Shown here: piece after piece, positions 16,315 to 24,515 of the stretch
Position numbering within the stretch: the stretch's first letter is position 1
How the letters are laid out: each line of letters begins with the position of its first letter
From: Anaerolineae bacterium
Lineage (GTDB): Bacteria > Chloroflexota > Anaerolineae > Aggregatilineales > Phototrophicaceae
Direction of reading: 5' to 3'
DNA length: 64,000 bases
Assembly: GCA_022824365.1 (NCBI GenBank)
Contig: JAJEAA010000020.1
Span: 248,001-312,000 of the forward strand
The notes under the pieces: model-generated
What the model saw: the letters and a program-made list of their open reading frames with translations, nothing else
Databases searched by the model: none
What the model was told of the DNA's origin: nothing
Made by a program: the position numbers and the translations under genes

Positions 16315-17778
16315 ATGACCGCACCCAACTTCGCCAGCGGCACGGTCTGGACGGGCGACAACCTGCCCGTCATGCGTGGCATAAACAGCGCCTGCGTCGA
16401 CCTCATCTACCTCGACCCGCCCTTCAACTCCAACGAGGATTACGCCGCGCCCATTGGCAGCCAAGCGGCCGGCGCCGCTTTTAAGGATACCTGGGCGCTC
16501 TCCGATATCGATGTCTACGAACATGGCGAGTTGGCGGAACGCAGTCCAGCCGCCTACAAGGTCATCGACGCTGCCCGCGACACGCATGGCAAGGGCATGA
16601 TGAGCTACCTGATTATGATGGCGGTGCGCCTGATTGAGATGCGGCGCATACTCAAAGCGACAGGCAGCATCTACCTGCACTGCGACGATACCGCCAGCCA
16701 CTATCTCAAGCTGCTGATGGACGCTGTATTTGGAGCGCGGAACTATCGTAACCATATCATCTGGCGGCGCGCCACCTCGCATAACGATCCCGGCCGCTAT
16801 GGCCGCATCTGCGACCACATCTTGTATTATGTCATGTCGGACGGGGCGACTTGGAACGACGTCAGGCAGCCGCGCGATGCCGAATCGCTGGAAAGCGCCT
16901 ACCCCAGCCAAGACGAACGCGGGCGCTATCGGGCGGATAACTTGACTGGACCGAGGCATAGCACTGATGCCACAGCGCCAAGCAGCTTGCCTTGGCGGGG
17001 CTATGATGTCTTCGCGCGTGGGCGTGTCTGGTCCGCGCCCAAGACTGGCAAGTATGCCGAGTATATCGAGAAGCATTTCATTCCCGGCTATCGCAGCATT
17101 GAAGGCGTACACGAACGGCTGGACGCATTGGACGCGGCCGGCTTGATTCATCATCCCAAACGCGGCAAATGGCCCGGGCTCAAGCGCTATGCCGCCGCCG
17201 ATGCTGGCACGCCGCCGCAAAATCTGATTCTCAATCCCATTGGCTTCACCAATTACAGCGCCAACAGTAAAGAGTATTTGGGTTTTCCCACACAAAAACG
17301 ATTGGCTATGATGGAGCGCGTCATCAAAATCTCCAGCAACGACGGCGATTTGGTCTTCGACCCCTTCTGCGGCTGCGCCACCACGCTGGTTGCCGCCGAC
17401 CGGCTTAACCGGGAATGGGCGGGCATTGACCTGTCGCCGCTGGCGGTCAAGCTGGTTGACCAGCGGATTCGAGACGACCGCGGCGCGCTCTGGGGCGGCG
17501 CTATCGTGCGGGATGATCCGCCCTTGCGCAGTGATATGGGGAAGCTGCCCAATTATCGCACGCACCGCCACCGTCTTTATGGGGAGCAGGAAGGCGTCTG
17601 CGTCGGCTGCGATGTCCATTTCCCCTTCAAAGTGATGGAAGTCGACCACATCCTGCCGCGCAGCAAAGGCGGCACTGACCATTTTGAGAATTTGCAATTG
17701 CTTTGCTCGCATTGCAACCGCAGCAAAGGCGATAGAACTATGGCGGAATGGCGAGCGGCACAGGAACCAGCCAACTAA
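16315..17778 (+). CDS. DNA methyltransferase (beta-class-like) fused to a C-terminal HNH domain
   Basis: This is a 487-residue protein. Catalytic motif IV DPPF is at residues 34-37 (LIYLDPPFNSNEDY) and the SAM-binding motif I region FDPFCGCATTLVAA is near residue 348. This order, catalytic before SAM-binding, is typical of beta-class N6-adenine or N4-cytosine methyltransferases. The segment GSIYLHCDDTASHYLK is shared with Mod-type enzymes. From about residue 428 comes a full HNH motif: CVGC, DHILPRSKGG, ENLQLLCSHCN. So one chain holds both a modifying and a potentially cleaving domain. No separate restriction subunit is nearby. It interrupts the DUF917 cluster just after the inverted-repeat segment. 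Its ribosome-binding site is poor. Confidence 0.85.
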   Translation: MTAPNFASGTVWTGDNLPVMRGINSACVDLIYLDPPFNSNEDYAAPIGSQAAGAAFKDTWALSDIDVYEHGELAERSPAAYKVIDAARDTHGKGMMSYLIMMAVRLIEMRRILKATGSIYLHCDDTASHYLKLLMDAVFGARNYRNHIIWRRATSHNDPGRYGRICDHILYYVMSDGATWNDVRQPRDAESLESAYPSQDERGRYRADNLTGPRHSTDATAPSSLPWRGYDVFARGRVWSAPKTGKYAEYIEKHFIPGYRSIEGVHERLDALDAAGLIHHPKRGKWPGLKRYAAADAGTPPQNLILNPIGFTNYSANSKEYLGFPTQKRLAMMERVIKISSNDGDLVFDPFCGCATTLVAADRLNREWAGIDLSPLAVKLVDQRIRDDRGALWGGAIVRDDPPLRSDMGKLPNYRTHRHRLYGEQEGVCVGCDVHFPFKVMEVDHILPRSKGGTDHFENLQLLCSHCNRSKGDRTMAEWRAAQEPAN

Positions 17779-17795
17779 TACAAGGAGCAGAAAAC

Positions 17796-19415
17796 ATGAG
17801 AATCGGAGTAGATGTCGGCGGCACCAACACCGATGCCGTCCTGATGGATGGCATAACTGTCATCAGTTCGACCAAAACCCCCACCACCGCCAATGTATCG
17901 GAAGGCATCGCCAAAGCTCTGCGCACGGTCATCGCCGATTCCGGCATCGACGCCGCAACTATCGACGGGGTCATGATCGGCACCACGCATTTCACCAACG
18001 CCGTCGTCGAACGCAAACATCTGACGCCCACCGCCTGCATCCGCCTCGGCTTGCCCGCCACCGTCTGCCTGCCGCCTATGGTCGATTGGCCCGATGACCT
18101 GCGTGATATGGTCGGTGGCAATTCGCACTTGGCGCATGGGGGCCACGAGTTCGACGGCCGCGAAATCTCCGCTTACCAGCCCGATGAAGTCCGCGAGATC
18201 GCCAAGAAGATCCGCGATGCGGGCTTAAACGCCATCGCCATCTCGTCGGTCTTCTCCCCGGTCAATTCGATCTTTGAAGAACAGAGCGCCGAGATCGTCC
18301 GCGAGTTCATCCCCGATGCCAATATCACTCTTTCCAGCGAGATTGGGCGCATCGGCTTGCTGGAGCGGGAGAACGCCGCCATCATGAATTCCTGCCTGCG
18401 GCAGCTCGCCGCGCGCACAGTTGATGGCTTCAAAGCGGCGCTGGACGAGTTGCAAATCACCGCGCCCTTTTACATCAGCCAAAATGACGGCACGCTGATG
18501 AACGCCGATTTCGCCAAAGAGTATCCCGTTCTCACCTTCGCCTCTGGTCCTACCAACAGCATGCGCGGGGCGGCTTTCCTCAGCGGCTTGCGCGATGCCA
18601 TCGTGGTGGATGTCGGCGGCACCACCACCGATATTGGCGTCTTGCAGCATGGTTTCCCGCGGGTTGCCGCGCTCGCTGTTGATATCGGCGGCGTCCGCAC
18701 CAACTTCCGCATGCCCGATACCTACTCCATCGGCCTCGGCGGCGGCAGCTTGGTGCAGCCTGCAACCCCCCTCAATCCCCCCATTGCAATGGAGGGAAGC
18801 GAAGCGGGGGGTATCAAAGTCGGTCCGCGCAGCGTCGGTTATGAGCTGACCGAGAAGGCTCTTGTCTTCGGCGGCGACGTCCTGACCGCTACCGATGTGA
18901 TTGTTGCCGGCGGCTCGGAGAATATCGGTGATAAGAGCGCCGTCAGCCATCTCGACGCATCGCTCGTCTCCGCCGTGCAAGAGCGCATTATGGAGATGAT
19001 CGCCATCGCCGTCGACCGCATGAAAACCAGCGCCACACCCGTCCCGGTCATCGTCGTCGGCGGGGGCAGCATCCTCGTCACTGGCGCGGTTGAAGGCGCT
19101 TCGGAAATCATCAAGCCTGATCACTTCCCGGTCGCCAACGCCATCGGCGCCGCCATTGCCCAGGTCGGCGGCGAATGCGATCGCATCTTCTCCCTCGCCG
19201 AGCTCAGCCGCGATGAGGCGCTCGACCAAGCGAAAGGCGAAGCCAGCAACCGCGCGATCAACGCCGGCGCGAATGCCGACAGCATCGAGATTGTCGATGT
19301 CGAAGAAGTGCCGCTGGCTTACCTGCCTGGCAACGCTACCCGCATCATGGTCAAAGCCATCGGCGATCTTGTGGAGGCGCCCCCCTCGGTCCCCCCAATG
19401 AATGGGGGGAAGTAA
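17796..19415 (+). CDS. Hydantoinase/oxoprolinase (HyuA-like) subunit
   Basis: The 539-residue protein has an ASKHA-type fold: N-terminal MRIGVDVGGTNTDAVL, middle DAIVVDVGGTTTDIGVL (about residue 270) and GLGGGSL; the C-terminal part includes PVIVVGGGSIL. Family members hydrolyse cyclic amides (hydantoins, 5-oxoproline) with ATP. AAGGAG at 17782-17787 fixes ATG 17796. A family A repeat is inserted at about residues 323-339 (ATPLNPPIAMEGSEAGG), and a second repeat supplies the last codons (PPSVPPMNGGK-stop). It precedes three DUF917 paralogues with a one-base overlap, so they are probably a functional unit. Confidence 0.88.
   Translation: MRIGVDVGGTNTDAVLMDGITVISSTKTPTTANVSEGIAKALRTVIADSGIDAATIDGVMIGTTHFTNAVVERKHLTPTACIRLGLPATVCLPPMVDWPDDLRDMVGGNSHLAHGGHEFDGREISAYQPDEVREIAKKIRDAGLNAIAISSVFSPVNSIFEEQSAEIVREFIPDANITLSSEIGRIGLLERENAAIMNSCLRQLAARTVDGFKAALDELQITAPFYISQNDGTLMNADFAKEYPVLTFASGPTNSMRGAAFLSGLRDAIVVDVGGTTTDIGVLQHGFPRVAALAVDIGGVRTNFRMPDTYSIGLGGGSLVQPATPLNPPIAMEGSEAGGIKVGPRSVGYELTEKALVFGGDVLTATDVIVAGGSENIGDKSAVSHLDASLVSAVQERIMEMIAIAVDRMKTSATPVPVIVVGGGSILVTGAVEGASEIIKPDHFPVANAIGAAIAQVGGECDRIFSLAELSRDEALDQAKGEASNRAINAGANADSIEIVDVEEVPLAYLPGNATRIMVKAIGDLVEAPPSVPPMNGGK
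18764..18812. repeat. Family A repeat inserted in frame inside the HyuA-like gene
   Basis: CCCCCCTCAATCCCCCCATT continues to GCAATGGAGGGAAGCG and ends in GGGGGGT. Its ends are complementary. It lies between GLGGGSLVQP and IKVGPRSVGYE of the enzyme and keeps the frame open. Confidence 0.8.
19379..19412. repeat. Family A repeat forming the 3' end of the HyuA-like gene and the next ribosome-binding site
   Basis: CGCCCCCCTCGGTCCCCCCA is followed by ATGAATGGGGGGAAG. It encodes the last residues of HyuA (PPSVPPMNGGK), and its GGGGGGAAG lies three bases before the next ATG (19415). Confidence 0.75.
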
Positions 19416-20500
19416 TGCGCATTATAGACGAAGCAGTCCTCGAAGATCTCGCCCTCGGCGCGGCGGTGCTGGGCACCGGTGGGGGCGGCGACCCCTACAT
19501 CGGCAAGCTCATGGCGCGCCAAGCCATCCGTGATTACGGACCGGTCGAGTTGTATACCCTGGATGAACTTGATGACGATGACCTCGTCGTGCCCACCGCC
19601 ATGATGGGCGCGCCCACCGTCATGGTCGAGAAGATGCCCAACGGCGACGACATCGTCAACGCCTTTCAGTCCGTGGGCAAATATATCGGAAAACCGGTCA
19701 AAGCCACCATGAGCATTGAAGCCGGCGGACTCAATTCTGTCGTGCCCATCTACTGCGCCGCCCGTCTGCGTGTGCCCATGGTCGATTGCGATGGCATGGG
19801 CCGCGCCTTCCCCGAGTTGCAGATGGTCACGCATACAATTCATGGCATCTCGTCGACGCCCTTCGCCATGTCCGATGAACGCGGCAACACCGTCTTGATG
19901 GAGACGATCAGCAACCTCTGGACCGAGACCTTCGCCCGCAGCGTCACCGTCAACATGGGCGCCATGGCGATGATCGCCCTCTACGCCGCCACCGCCGCCC
20001 AACTGCGCGAAGCCGCCATCCCCGGCACCATCACCCTGGCCGAAGAAATCGGCAAGATCGTGCGCCGCGCCCGCCTCGAAGAAGACGAGCCGGTCGAGAC
20101 GATCCGCGAAGCGGTTGGCGGCTATCTGATCTTCAAGGGCAAGATCGGCGATGTCGAACGCCGCACCGAAGCCGGTTTCGCCAAAGGCGACGCCTATATC
20201 GAAGGCATTGATGAATACGCCGGGCAGAAGCTCCAACTCAGCTTCCAGAACGAACATCTCGCCGCTCGCATCGATGGCGAATTCAAAGTCACAGTTCCCG
20301 ACTTGCTGGCGGTGCTCGATGTCGATACCGGCGAGCCCATCACGACCGAAGGCTTGCGCTACGGCTTCCGCGTCGCCATCATCGCCATCCCCTGCGCCGA
20401 GAAGTGGCGCAGTGCCAAAGGACTCGAAATTGTCGGTCCCGCTTACTTCGGCTACGACACCGAGTACATCCCGGTCGAAGAAACATACGGGGTAAGCTGA
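19415..20500 (+). CDS. DUF917 family protein, paralogue 2
   Basis: This 361-residue protein has LGAAVLGTGGGGDPYIGKLMARQAIRDYG, then DELDDDDLVVPTAMMGAPTVMVEKMPNG, MSIEAGGLNSVVPIY and VDCDGMGRAFPELQM, ending in YFGYDTEYIPVEET. It lacks the in-frame palindrome seen in paralogues 1 and 5 (it has EGIDEYAGQKLQLSFQNEHL there), so the plain form is visible. It belongs to the same subtype as paralogues 3 and 4. The start ATG overlaps the HyuA stop TAA. It is presumably cytoplasmic and acts with HyuA on a cyclic amide or thiohydantoin. Confidence 0.85.
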   Translation: MRIIDEAVLEDLALGAAVLGTGGGGDPYIGKLMARQAIRDYGPVELYTLDELDDDDLVVPTAMMGAPTVMVEKMPNGDDIVNAFQSVGKYIGKPVKATMSIEAGGLNSVVPIYCAARLRVPMVDCDGMGRAFPELQMVTHTIHGISSTPFAMSDERGNTVLMETISNLWTETFARSVTVNMGAMAMIALYAATAAQLREAAIPGTITLAEEIGKIVRRARLEEDEPVETIREAVGGYLIFKGKIGDVERRTEAGFAKGDAYIEGIDEYAGQKLQLSFQNEHLAARIDGEFKVTVPDLLAVLDVDTGEPITTEGLRYGFRVAIIAIPCAEKWRSAKGLEIVGPAYFGYDTEYIPVEETYGVS

Positions 20501-20565
20501 CCCCCACCCCCAGCCCCCTCCTGCCATTTCTATGGCAGGCATCCCAAAATGAGGGAGGGGAAGAA
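20501..20565. repeat. Family A repeat between DUF917 paralogues 2 and 3
   Basis: CCCCCACCCCCAGCCCCCTC is followed by TGCCATTTCTATGGCAGGCATCCC (described by its inner TGCCAT/ATGGCA inverted repeat) and GAGGGAGGGGAAG. It fills most of the intergenic gap. Confidence 0.7.
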
Positions 20566-20588
20566 AACGGCGCTTGAGGAGGTAGTCG

Positions 20589-21671
20589 ATGCGACTCTTG
20601 TACGAAGAAAATATTGAAGATATCGCCCTCGGCGCGGCGGTGCTGGGCACGGGCGGCGGCGGCGATCCCTACGTCGGCAAGCTCATGGCGCGGGAAGCCA
20701 TCCGCCAATACGGTCCTGTCGAACTCTACACCCTCGACGAACTTGATGACGACGACCTGATCGTGCCTGCCGCCGGCATGGGCGCGCCCATCGTCATCGT
20801 CGAGAAGCTGCCGGCTGGCGACGACATGATCCGCGCTTTTAAGGCGCTCGGCAGATACTCCGGTCGCGAACCACGCGGCACCATGAGCATCGAAGCCGGC
20901 GGTCTCAACTCGGTCATGCCCATCTATGTCGCCGCCCGCCTGCGCATCCCCATGGTCGATTGCGATGGCATGGGCCGCGCTTTCCCCGAAATTCAGATGA
21001 CCATTTTCACCGCCCACGGCATCACCGCCAGCCCCTTCGCCATGTCCGACGAACGCGGCAACGTCCTGCTCATGGACACGGTTAGCAATCATTGGGTCGA
21101 GACCTTCGCCCGTTCCTGCGTCGTGCACATGGGCGCCGAAGGCATGATCGCCCTCTATTCCGCCACCGTGAAGCAGCTCAAGGAGGCGGCCATACACGGC
21201 ACCATCACGCTGGCGGAAGAAATCGGCAAAACCGTCCGCCAGGCTCGCCGCGCCGAGGCGAATCCGGTTGATGCCGTGCGGGCAGCGGTCGGTGGTTTCT
21301 TGCTCTTCCGCGGCAAAATCACCGATGTCGACCGGCGGATTGAAGGCGGTTGGAACCGCGGCGATGCCAAAATAGCCGGCACGGGCGACTTCAGCGGGCA
21401 AGATCTCCTGCTGGACTTTCAGAACGAACACCTCGCCGTCCGCATCAATGGCGAATTCGCCGCCACCGTGCCCGACTTGATCGCCGTGCTCGACAGTGAA
21501 ACCGGCGAGCCCATCACCACCGAAGCGCTGCGCTATGGCATGCGCGTGGCTGTCATCGCCTTCCCCTGCGCCCCGCAGTGGCGGGAGCCAGCCGCGCTTG
21601 AGCTCGCTCACCCGCGCTACTTCGGCTACGATGTCGATTATTTGCCGGTCGAAGAGCGGTTTAGAGCCTGA
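20589..21671 (+). CDS. DUF917 family protein, paralogue 3
   Basis: This 360-residue protein is nearly collinear with paralogue 2: EDIALGAAVLGTGGGGDPYVGKLMAREAIRQYG, AAGMGAPIVIVEKLPAGDD, MSIEAGGLNSVMPIYVAARL, VDCDGMGRAFPEIQM and a YFGYDVDYLPVEERFRA end. ATG 20589 has a strong GAGGAGGT ribosome-binding site at 20575-20582. No in-frame repeat. It is a recent tandem duplicate of its neighbours and probably has the same chemistry; it may act on a related substrate or form hetero-oligomers. Confidence 0.85.
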   Translation: MRLLYEENIEDIALGAAVLGTGGGGDPYVGKLMAREAIRQYGPVELYTLDELDDDDLIVPAAGMGAPIVIVEKLPAGDDMIRAFKALGRYSGREPRGTMSIEAGGLNSVMPIYVAARLRIPMVDCDGMGRAFPEIQMTIFTAHGITASPFAMSDERGNVLLMDTVSNHWVETFARSCVVHMGAEGMIALYSATVKQLKEAAIHGTITLAEEIGKTVRQARRAEANPVDAVRAAVGGFLLFRGKITDVDRRIEGGWNRGDAKIAGTGDFSGQDLLLDFQNEHLAVRINGEFAATVPDLIAVLDSETGEPITTEALRYGMRVAVIAFPCAPQWREPAALELAHPRYFGYDVDYLPVEERFRA

Positions 21672-21676
21672 ACATG

Positions 21677-21741
21677 CTCCCCTTCTCTCTTTATGAGATG
21701 GTGTTTCCATAGAGATAGACGGAAGGGGCTGGGGATGGGGG
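21677..21741. repeat. Degenerate family A repeat between DUF917 paralogues 3 and 4
   Basis: CCCCTTCTCTCTTTATGAGA continues to GGAAGGGGCTGGGGATGGGGG. It ends seven bases before the start codon of paralogue 4, so its G-run is the only candidate ribosome-binding site. Confidence 0.65.
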
Positions 21742-21747
21742 CAGTGA

Positions 21748-22896
21748 TTGCGGCTGCTACACGAAGACAATATTGAAGACATCGCTATCGGCGCAGCCGT
21801 CCTCGGCTCCGGCGGCGGCAGCGACCCCTACATCGGCAAGTTGATGGCGCGCGAAGCCATCCGCCAATTCGGTCCCGTCCCGCTCTACAGCCTCGACGAA
21901 CTGGCGGATGACGATCTCGTCATGCCGGTGGCCGGCATGGGCGCGCCAACGGTCCTGCGCGAGAAGCTGCCCGCCGGCGATGATATCGTCCGCGCTTTCT
22001 ATACCCTGGCCAAATATGCCGGACGCCGGGCGCGCGCCACCATGAGCATTGAAGCGGGTGGCATGAACTCGATCCGCCCTATCTATCTCGGCGCGCGTCT
22101 GGGCCTTCCCGTGGTCGATTGCGACGGCATGGGTCGCGCCTTCCCCGAAATCCAAATGACCGTCTTGACCGCCCACGGCATCAGCGCCAGCCCTTTCGTC
22201 ATGTCCGATGAACGCGGCAATGTCCTGCTCATGAATGCCGTCAGCAACCGCTGGATCGAAACTTTTTCCCGCTCCTGCGTCATGCACATGGGCGCGACCT
22301 GCGCCATCGCCCTCTACTCGGCCACGGTCGGGCAACTCAAACAAGCGGCCATCCCCGGCACAATCAGCCTTGCCGAAGCGATCGGTAGAACACTGCGCCG
22401 CGCCCGCCTTCAAGAGCGAAATCCGGTCGCTTCCCTCTGCCAGACCGTCGGCGGTTTCCTCCTCTTCCGCGGCAAGATCATCGATGTGGATCGGCGCGTC
22501 GTCGCTGGCTTCGCCCGAGGCGATGCGCGGATGAGAGGCTCAGGCGCCTTTGCCGACCAAGACCTGCGGCTCGATTTCCAGAATGAACATCTTGTCGTGC
22601 GCATTGATGAGGAATTCGTCGCCACCACGCCTGATCTCATCGCCGTGCTCGATAGCGAGACCGCCAACCCCATCACCACAGAATCACTGCGCTACGGCAT
22701 GCGCGTCGCCGTTGTCGCCATCCCCTGCGCGCCCCAATGGCGGGAGCCGGCCGCGCTGGCACTCGTGCATCCGCGTTACTTCGGCTACGATATCGATTAT
22801 GTGCCGGTGGAGGAGCGGTTCGGGAATATGAATAGGATAGTCAATGAAGCGAACAAGCCGCGCACGGCGCGAAATGCGCGAACAGATACTGACTAG
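21748..22896 (+). CDS. DUF917 family protein, paralogue 4 (TTG start, altered C-terminus)
   Basis: This 382-residue protein aligns with paralogue 3 from the first residue (RLLHEDNIEDIAIGAAVLGSGGGSDPYIGKLMAREAIRQFG) to YFGYDIDYVPVEERFG. I place the start at TTG 21748 because an in-frame stop (TGA 21745) precedes it and paralogue 3 starts at the same point. The motif has GSGGGS where the others have GTGGGG. After VEERF the frame continues for about 20 unrelated residues and ends inside the next HNH gene. This suggests that insertion of that gene removed the original stop. Function is as for the other paralogues. Confidence 0.8.
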   Translation: MRLLHEDNIEDIAIGAAVLGSGGGSDPYIGKLMAREAIRQFGPVPLYSLDELADDDLVMPVAGMGAPTVLREKLPAGDDIVRAFYTLAKYAGRRARATMSIEAGGMNSIRPIYLGARLGLPVVDCDGMGRAFPEIQMTVLTAHGISASPFVMSDERGNVLLMNAVSNRWIETFSRSCVMHMGATCAIALYSATVGQLKQAAIPGTISLAEAIGRTLRRARLQERNPVASLCQTVGGFLLFRGKIIDVDRRVVAGFARGDARMRGSGAFADQDLRLDFQNEHLVVRIDEEFVATTPDLIAVLDSETANPITTESLRYGMRVAVVAIPCAPQWREPAALALVHPRYFGYDIDYVPVEERFGNMNRIVNEANKPRTARNARTDTD

Positions 22897-23266
22897 GGAC
22901 GAGCACACCTGCCAGTTCTGCCAAGCAATGGATATCCGTATGGACATTCACCACATAACACCTTCAAGCAAGGGAGGCGCTGATACACCGAAAAATCTGA
23001 TCACACTTTGCTCTTTCTGCCATGCCCGGATTTCGCGTCCCAGCCAATACGGACTGCCTATCGCGGAGCTTGTCAATTATCTCGCTACTTTAGCTTATAT
23101 CTGGGGCGAGGACGCGCTGTCTTTGATACATAGTTTAGCTGCTGGTATTCGTGCAGAAGATCTGTATCTGAATGATGCACGGGCTCTTTGTGTAAGGGGC
23201 GAGGGAATTGCTGATCCACAAGCAGAACTCTTGCGCCAAATAGCAAAGTGGCTCGACGAAGATTAG
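22844..23266 (+). CDS. Small HNH endonuclease-like protein
   Basis: This 140-residue protein has a basic N-terminus (KRTSRARREMREQIL), then CQFC, DIHHITPSSKGGADTPKNLITLCSFCHA, a complete HNH motif with two CxxC zinc pairs. It resembles stand-alone HNH nucleases found in mobile contexts. The start overlaps the DUF917 paralogue 4 frame by 53 bases, with AGGA eight bases upstream of the ATG. The C-terminal half (after about residue 60) is helical and unassigned. Its placement between two DUF917 genes looks like an insertion. The real target (DNA cleavage or other) is unknown. Confidence 0.75.
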   Translation: MKRTSRARREMREQILTRDEHTCQFCQAMDIRMDIHHITPSSKGGADTPKNLITLCSFCHARISRPSQYGLPIAELVNYLATLAYIWGEDALSLIHSLAAGIRAEDLYLNDARALCVRGEGIADPQAELLRQIAKWLDED

Positions 23267-23296
23267 ACAGAATGCAACGGAGTAGCGTATAACGAC

Positions 23297-24433
23297 ATGC
23301 TACGTTCAGTAACTCTCAACGACACCCAAGCCATCGCCATCGGCGCCGGCATCCTCGGCACGGGCGGTGGCGGCAGCACCTATCTCAACCGCCTGCGCCT
23401 GGACAACGAGATTCGCCAGCAAGGCTGCGATGTCGCGATCGTACAAGCCGACGATGTGCCGGATGACGCGCTGGTCTGCGCCGTCGGCGGCATGGGCGCG
23501 CCCACCGTCAGCAACGAAAAGCTGCAAGCCGGCGACGAAATCAAGACCGCCGTCCGCGCCCTGGAAAACCACCTGCGCCAGAAAATCCACGCCATCGTCA
23601 TCGGCGAGATCGGTGGCGGCAATGCTCTTGGTCCCATGATCGCCGCCCTCCAACTTGGCTTGCCCGTCGTCGATGGCGATGGCATGGGAAGAGCCTTTCC
23701 CGAGCTGCAGATGGACACCTTCATGATCTACGGCGCCGCGCCCGCCCCCTTCGCCCTCGCTGACAGTCATGGCAACGTCAGCATCTTCACGCGCATCGGC
23801 TCGGCGGAGCAAGCCGAGGAATTCGCCCGCAGCCTGACCATCGAGATGGGTGGCTCGGCCGCCCTCGTCATGCCCGTGATGACCGGCGCTGAACTCAAAG
23901 CGACTGTCATCCGCGACACAGTCAGCCTGGCCAAGCGCATCGGCGAGACCGTACTCGAATGCCGCGCCCGCAGCATCGAACCGGCCGAGACCATTGCCGC
24001 GCTCTGCCATGGCAAGGTGCTGTTCACCGGCAAAATTATCGATGTCGAACGCCGCACCGTGGCTGGCTTCGCCCGCGGCAGACTCAAAATCAGCGCCTTC
24101 ACCCCCCAGCATCCCACCCAACGCATTGGGGATTCTGCCCCCCGTGAGGCGGGGGGACCGAGGGGGGTACTTGAGATTGACTTTCAAAACGAAAACCTGA
24201 TCGCCCGGGACAATGGCGCCGTCCTCTGTACCGTGCCTGACCTGCTCACCCTCGTCACGCTCGAAGACGGCGAGCCCATCGGCACCGAGTCTCTGCGCTA
24301 CGGTTTGCGCGTCGCCGTGCTCGCCATGCCGGCGCCGAAGGAGTTGAAGACGCCGGAAGCGCTGGCGGTCGTTGGTCCCCGCGCCTTCGGCTACGATGTG
24401 GATTTTTCGCCGATGGCGGGGGACTTGCTGTAG
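23297..24433 (+). CDS. DUF917 family protein, paralogue 5
   Basis: This 378-residue protein has the same subtype as paralogue 1: LRSVTLNDTQAIAIGAGILGTGGGGSTYLNRL, VGGMGAPTVSNEKLQAGDE, IGEIGGGNALGPMIAAL, VDGDGMGRAFPELQM and GPRAFGYDVDFSPM. A family A composite repeat is read in frame at about residues 269-291 (ending EAGGPRGV), at the same position as in paralogue 1. It is the last gene of the HyuA/DUF917 cluster. Presumed substrate: hydantoin- or thiohydantoin-like cyclic amide. Confidence 0.85.
   Translation: MLRSVTLNDTQAIAIGAGILGTGGGGSTYLNRLRLDNEIRQQGCDVAIVQADDVPDDALVCAVGGMGAPTVSNEKLQAGDEIKTAVRALENHLRQKIHAIVIGEIGGGNALGPMIAALQLGLPVVDGDGMGRAFPELQMDTFMIYGAAPAPFALADSHGNVSIFTRIGSAEQAEEFARSLTIEMGGSAALVMPVMTGAELKATVIRDTVSLAKRIGETVLECRARSIEPAETIAALCHGKVLFTGKIIDVERRTVAGFARGRLKISAFTPQHPTQRIGDSAPREAGGPRGVLEIDFQNENLIARDNGAVLCTVPDLLTLVTLEDGEPIGTESLRYGLRVAVLAMPAPKELKTPEALAVVGPRAFGYDVDFSPMAGDLL
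24101..24169. repeat. Composite family A repeat inserted in frame in DUF917 paralogue 5
   Basis: Two palindromes lie side by side: CCCACCCAACGCATTGGGGA and CCCCCCGTGAGGCGGGGGG, then ACCGAGGGGGGT. The end is read GGPRGV, the same phase as in three other genes. Confidence 0.8.
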
Positions 24434-24451
24434 GCGCTGGCGCGGTCAGGT

Positions 24452-24480
24452 TTGACAGTGCGCATAGTTTTCGCTAGGAT
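24452..24480 (+). promoter_or_regulatory. Sigma-70-like promoter before the PIN-toxin gene pair
   Basis: TTGACA (24452-24457) and TAGGAT (24475-24480) with a 17-base spacer. Transcription would begin about 30 bases before the first gene of the pair. Confidence 0.55.
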
Positions 24481-24515
24481 GAATTGTACGCTGGGAGGTT
24501 GAAAGTAGTGCGACA

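Noticed and set aside
16255..17712. A 485-codon open frame on the minus strand opposite the methyltransferase-HNH gene
   Set aside because: The plus-strand frame has clear methyltransferase and HNH motifs; the antisense frame has none and is open because of GC-rich codon bias.
19319..21782. Long minus-strand frames opposite DUF917 paralogues 2 and 3 (over 400 codons each)
   Set aside because: The plus-strand genes are homologous to each other and well conserved; the antisense frames are mirror products of the same paralogy and have no family motif.
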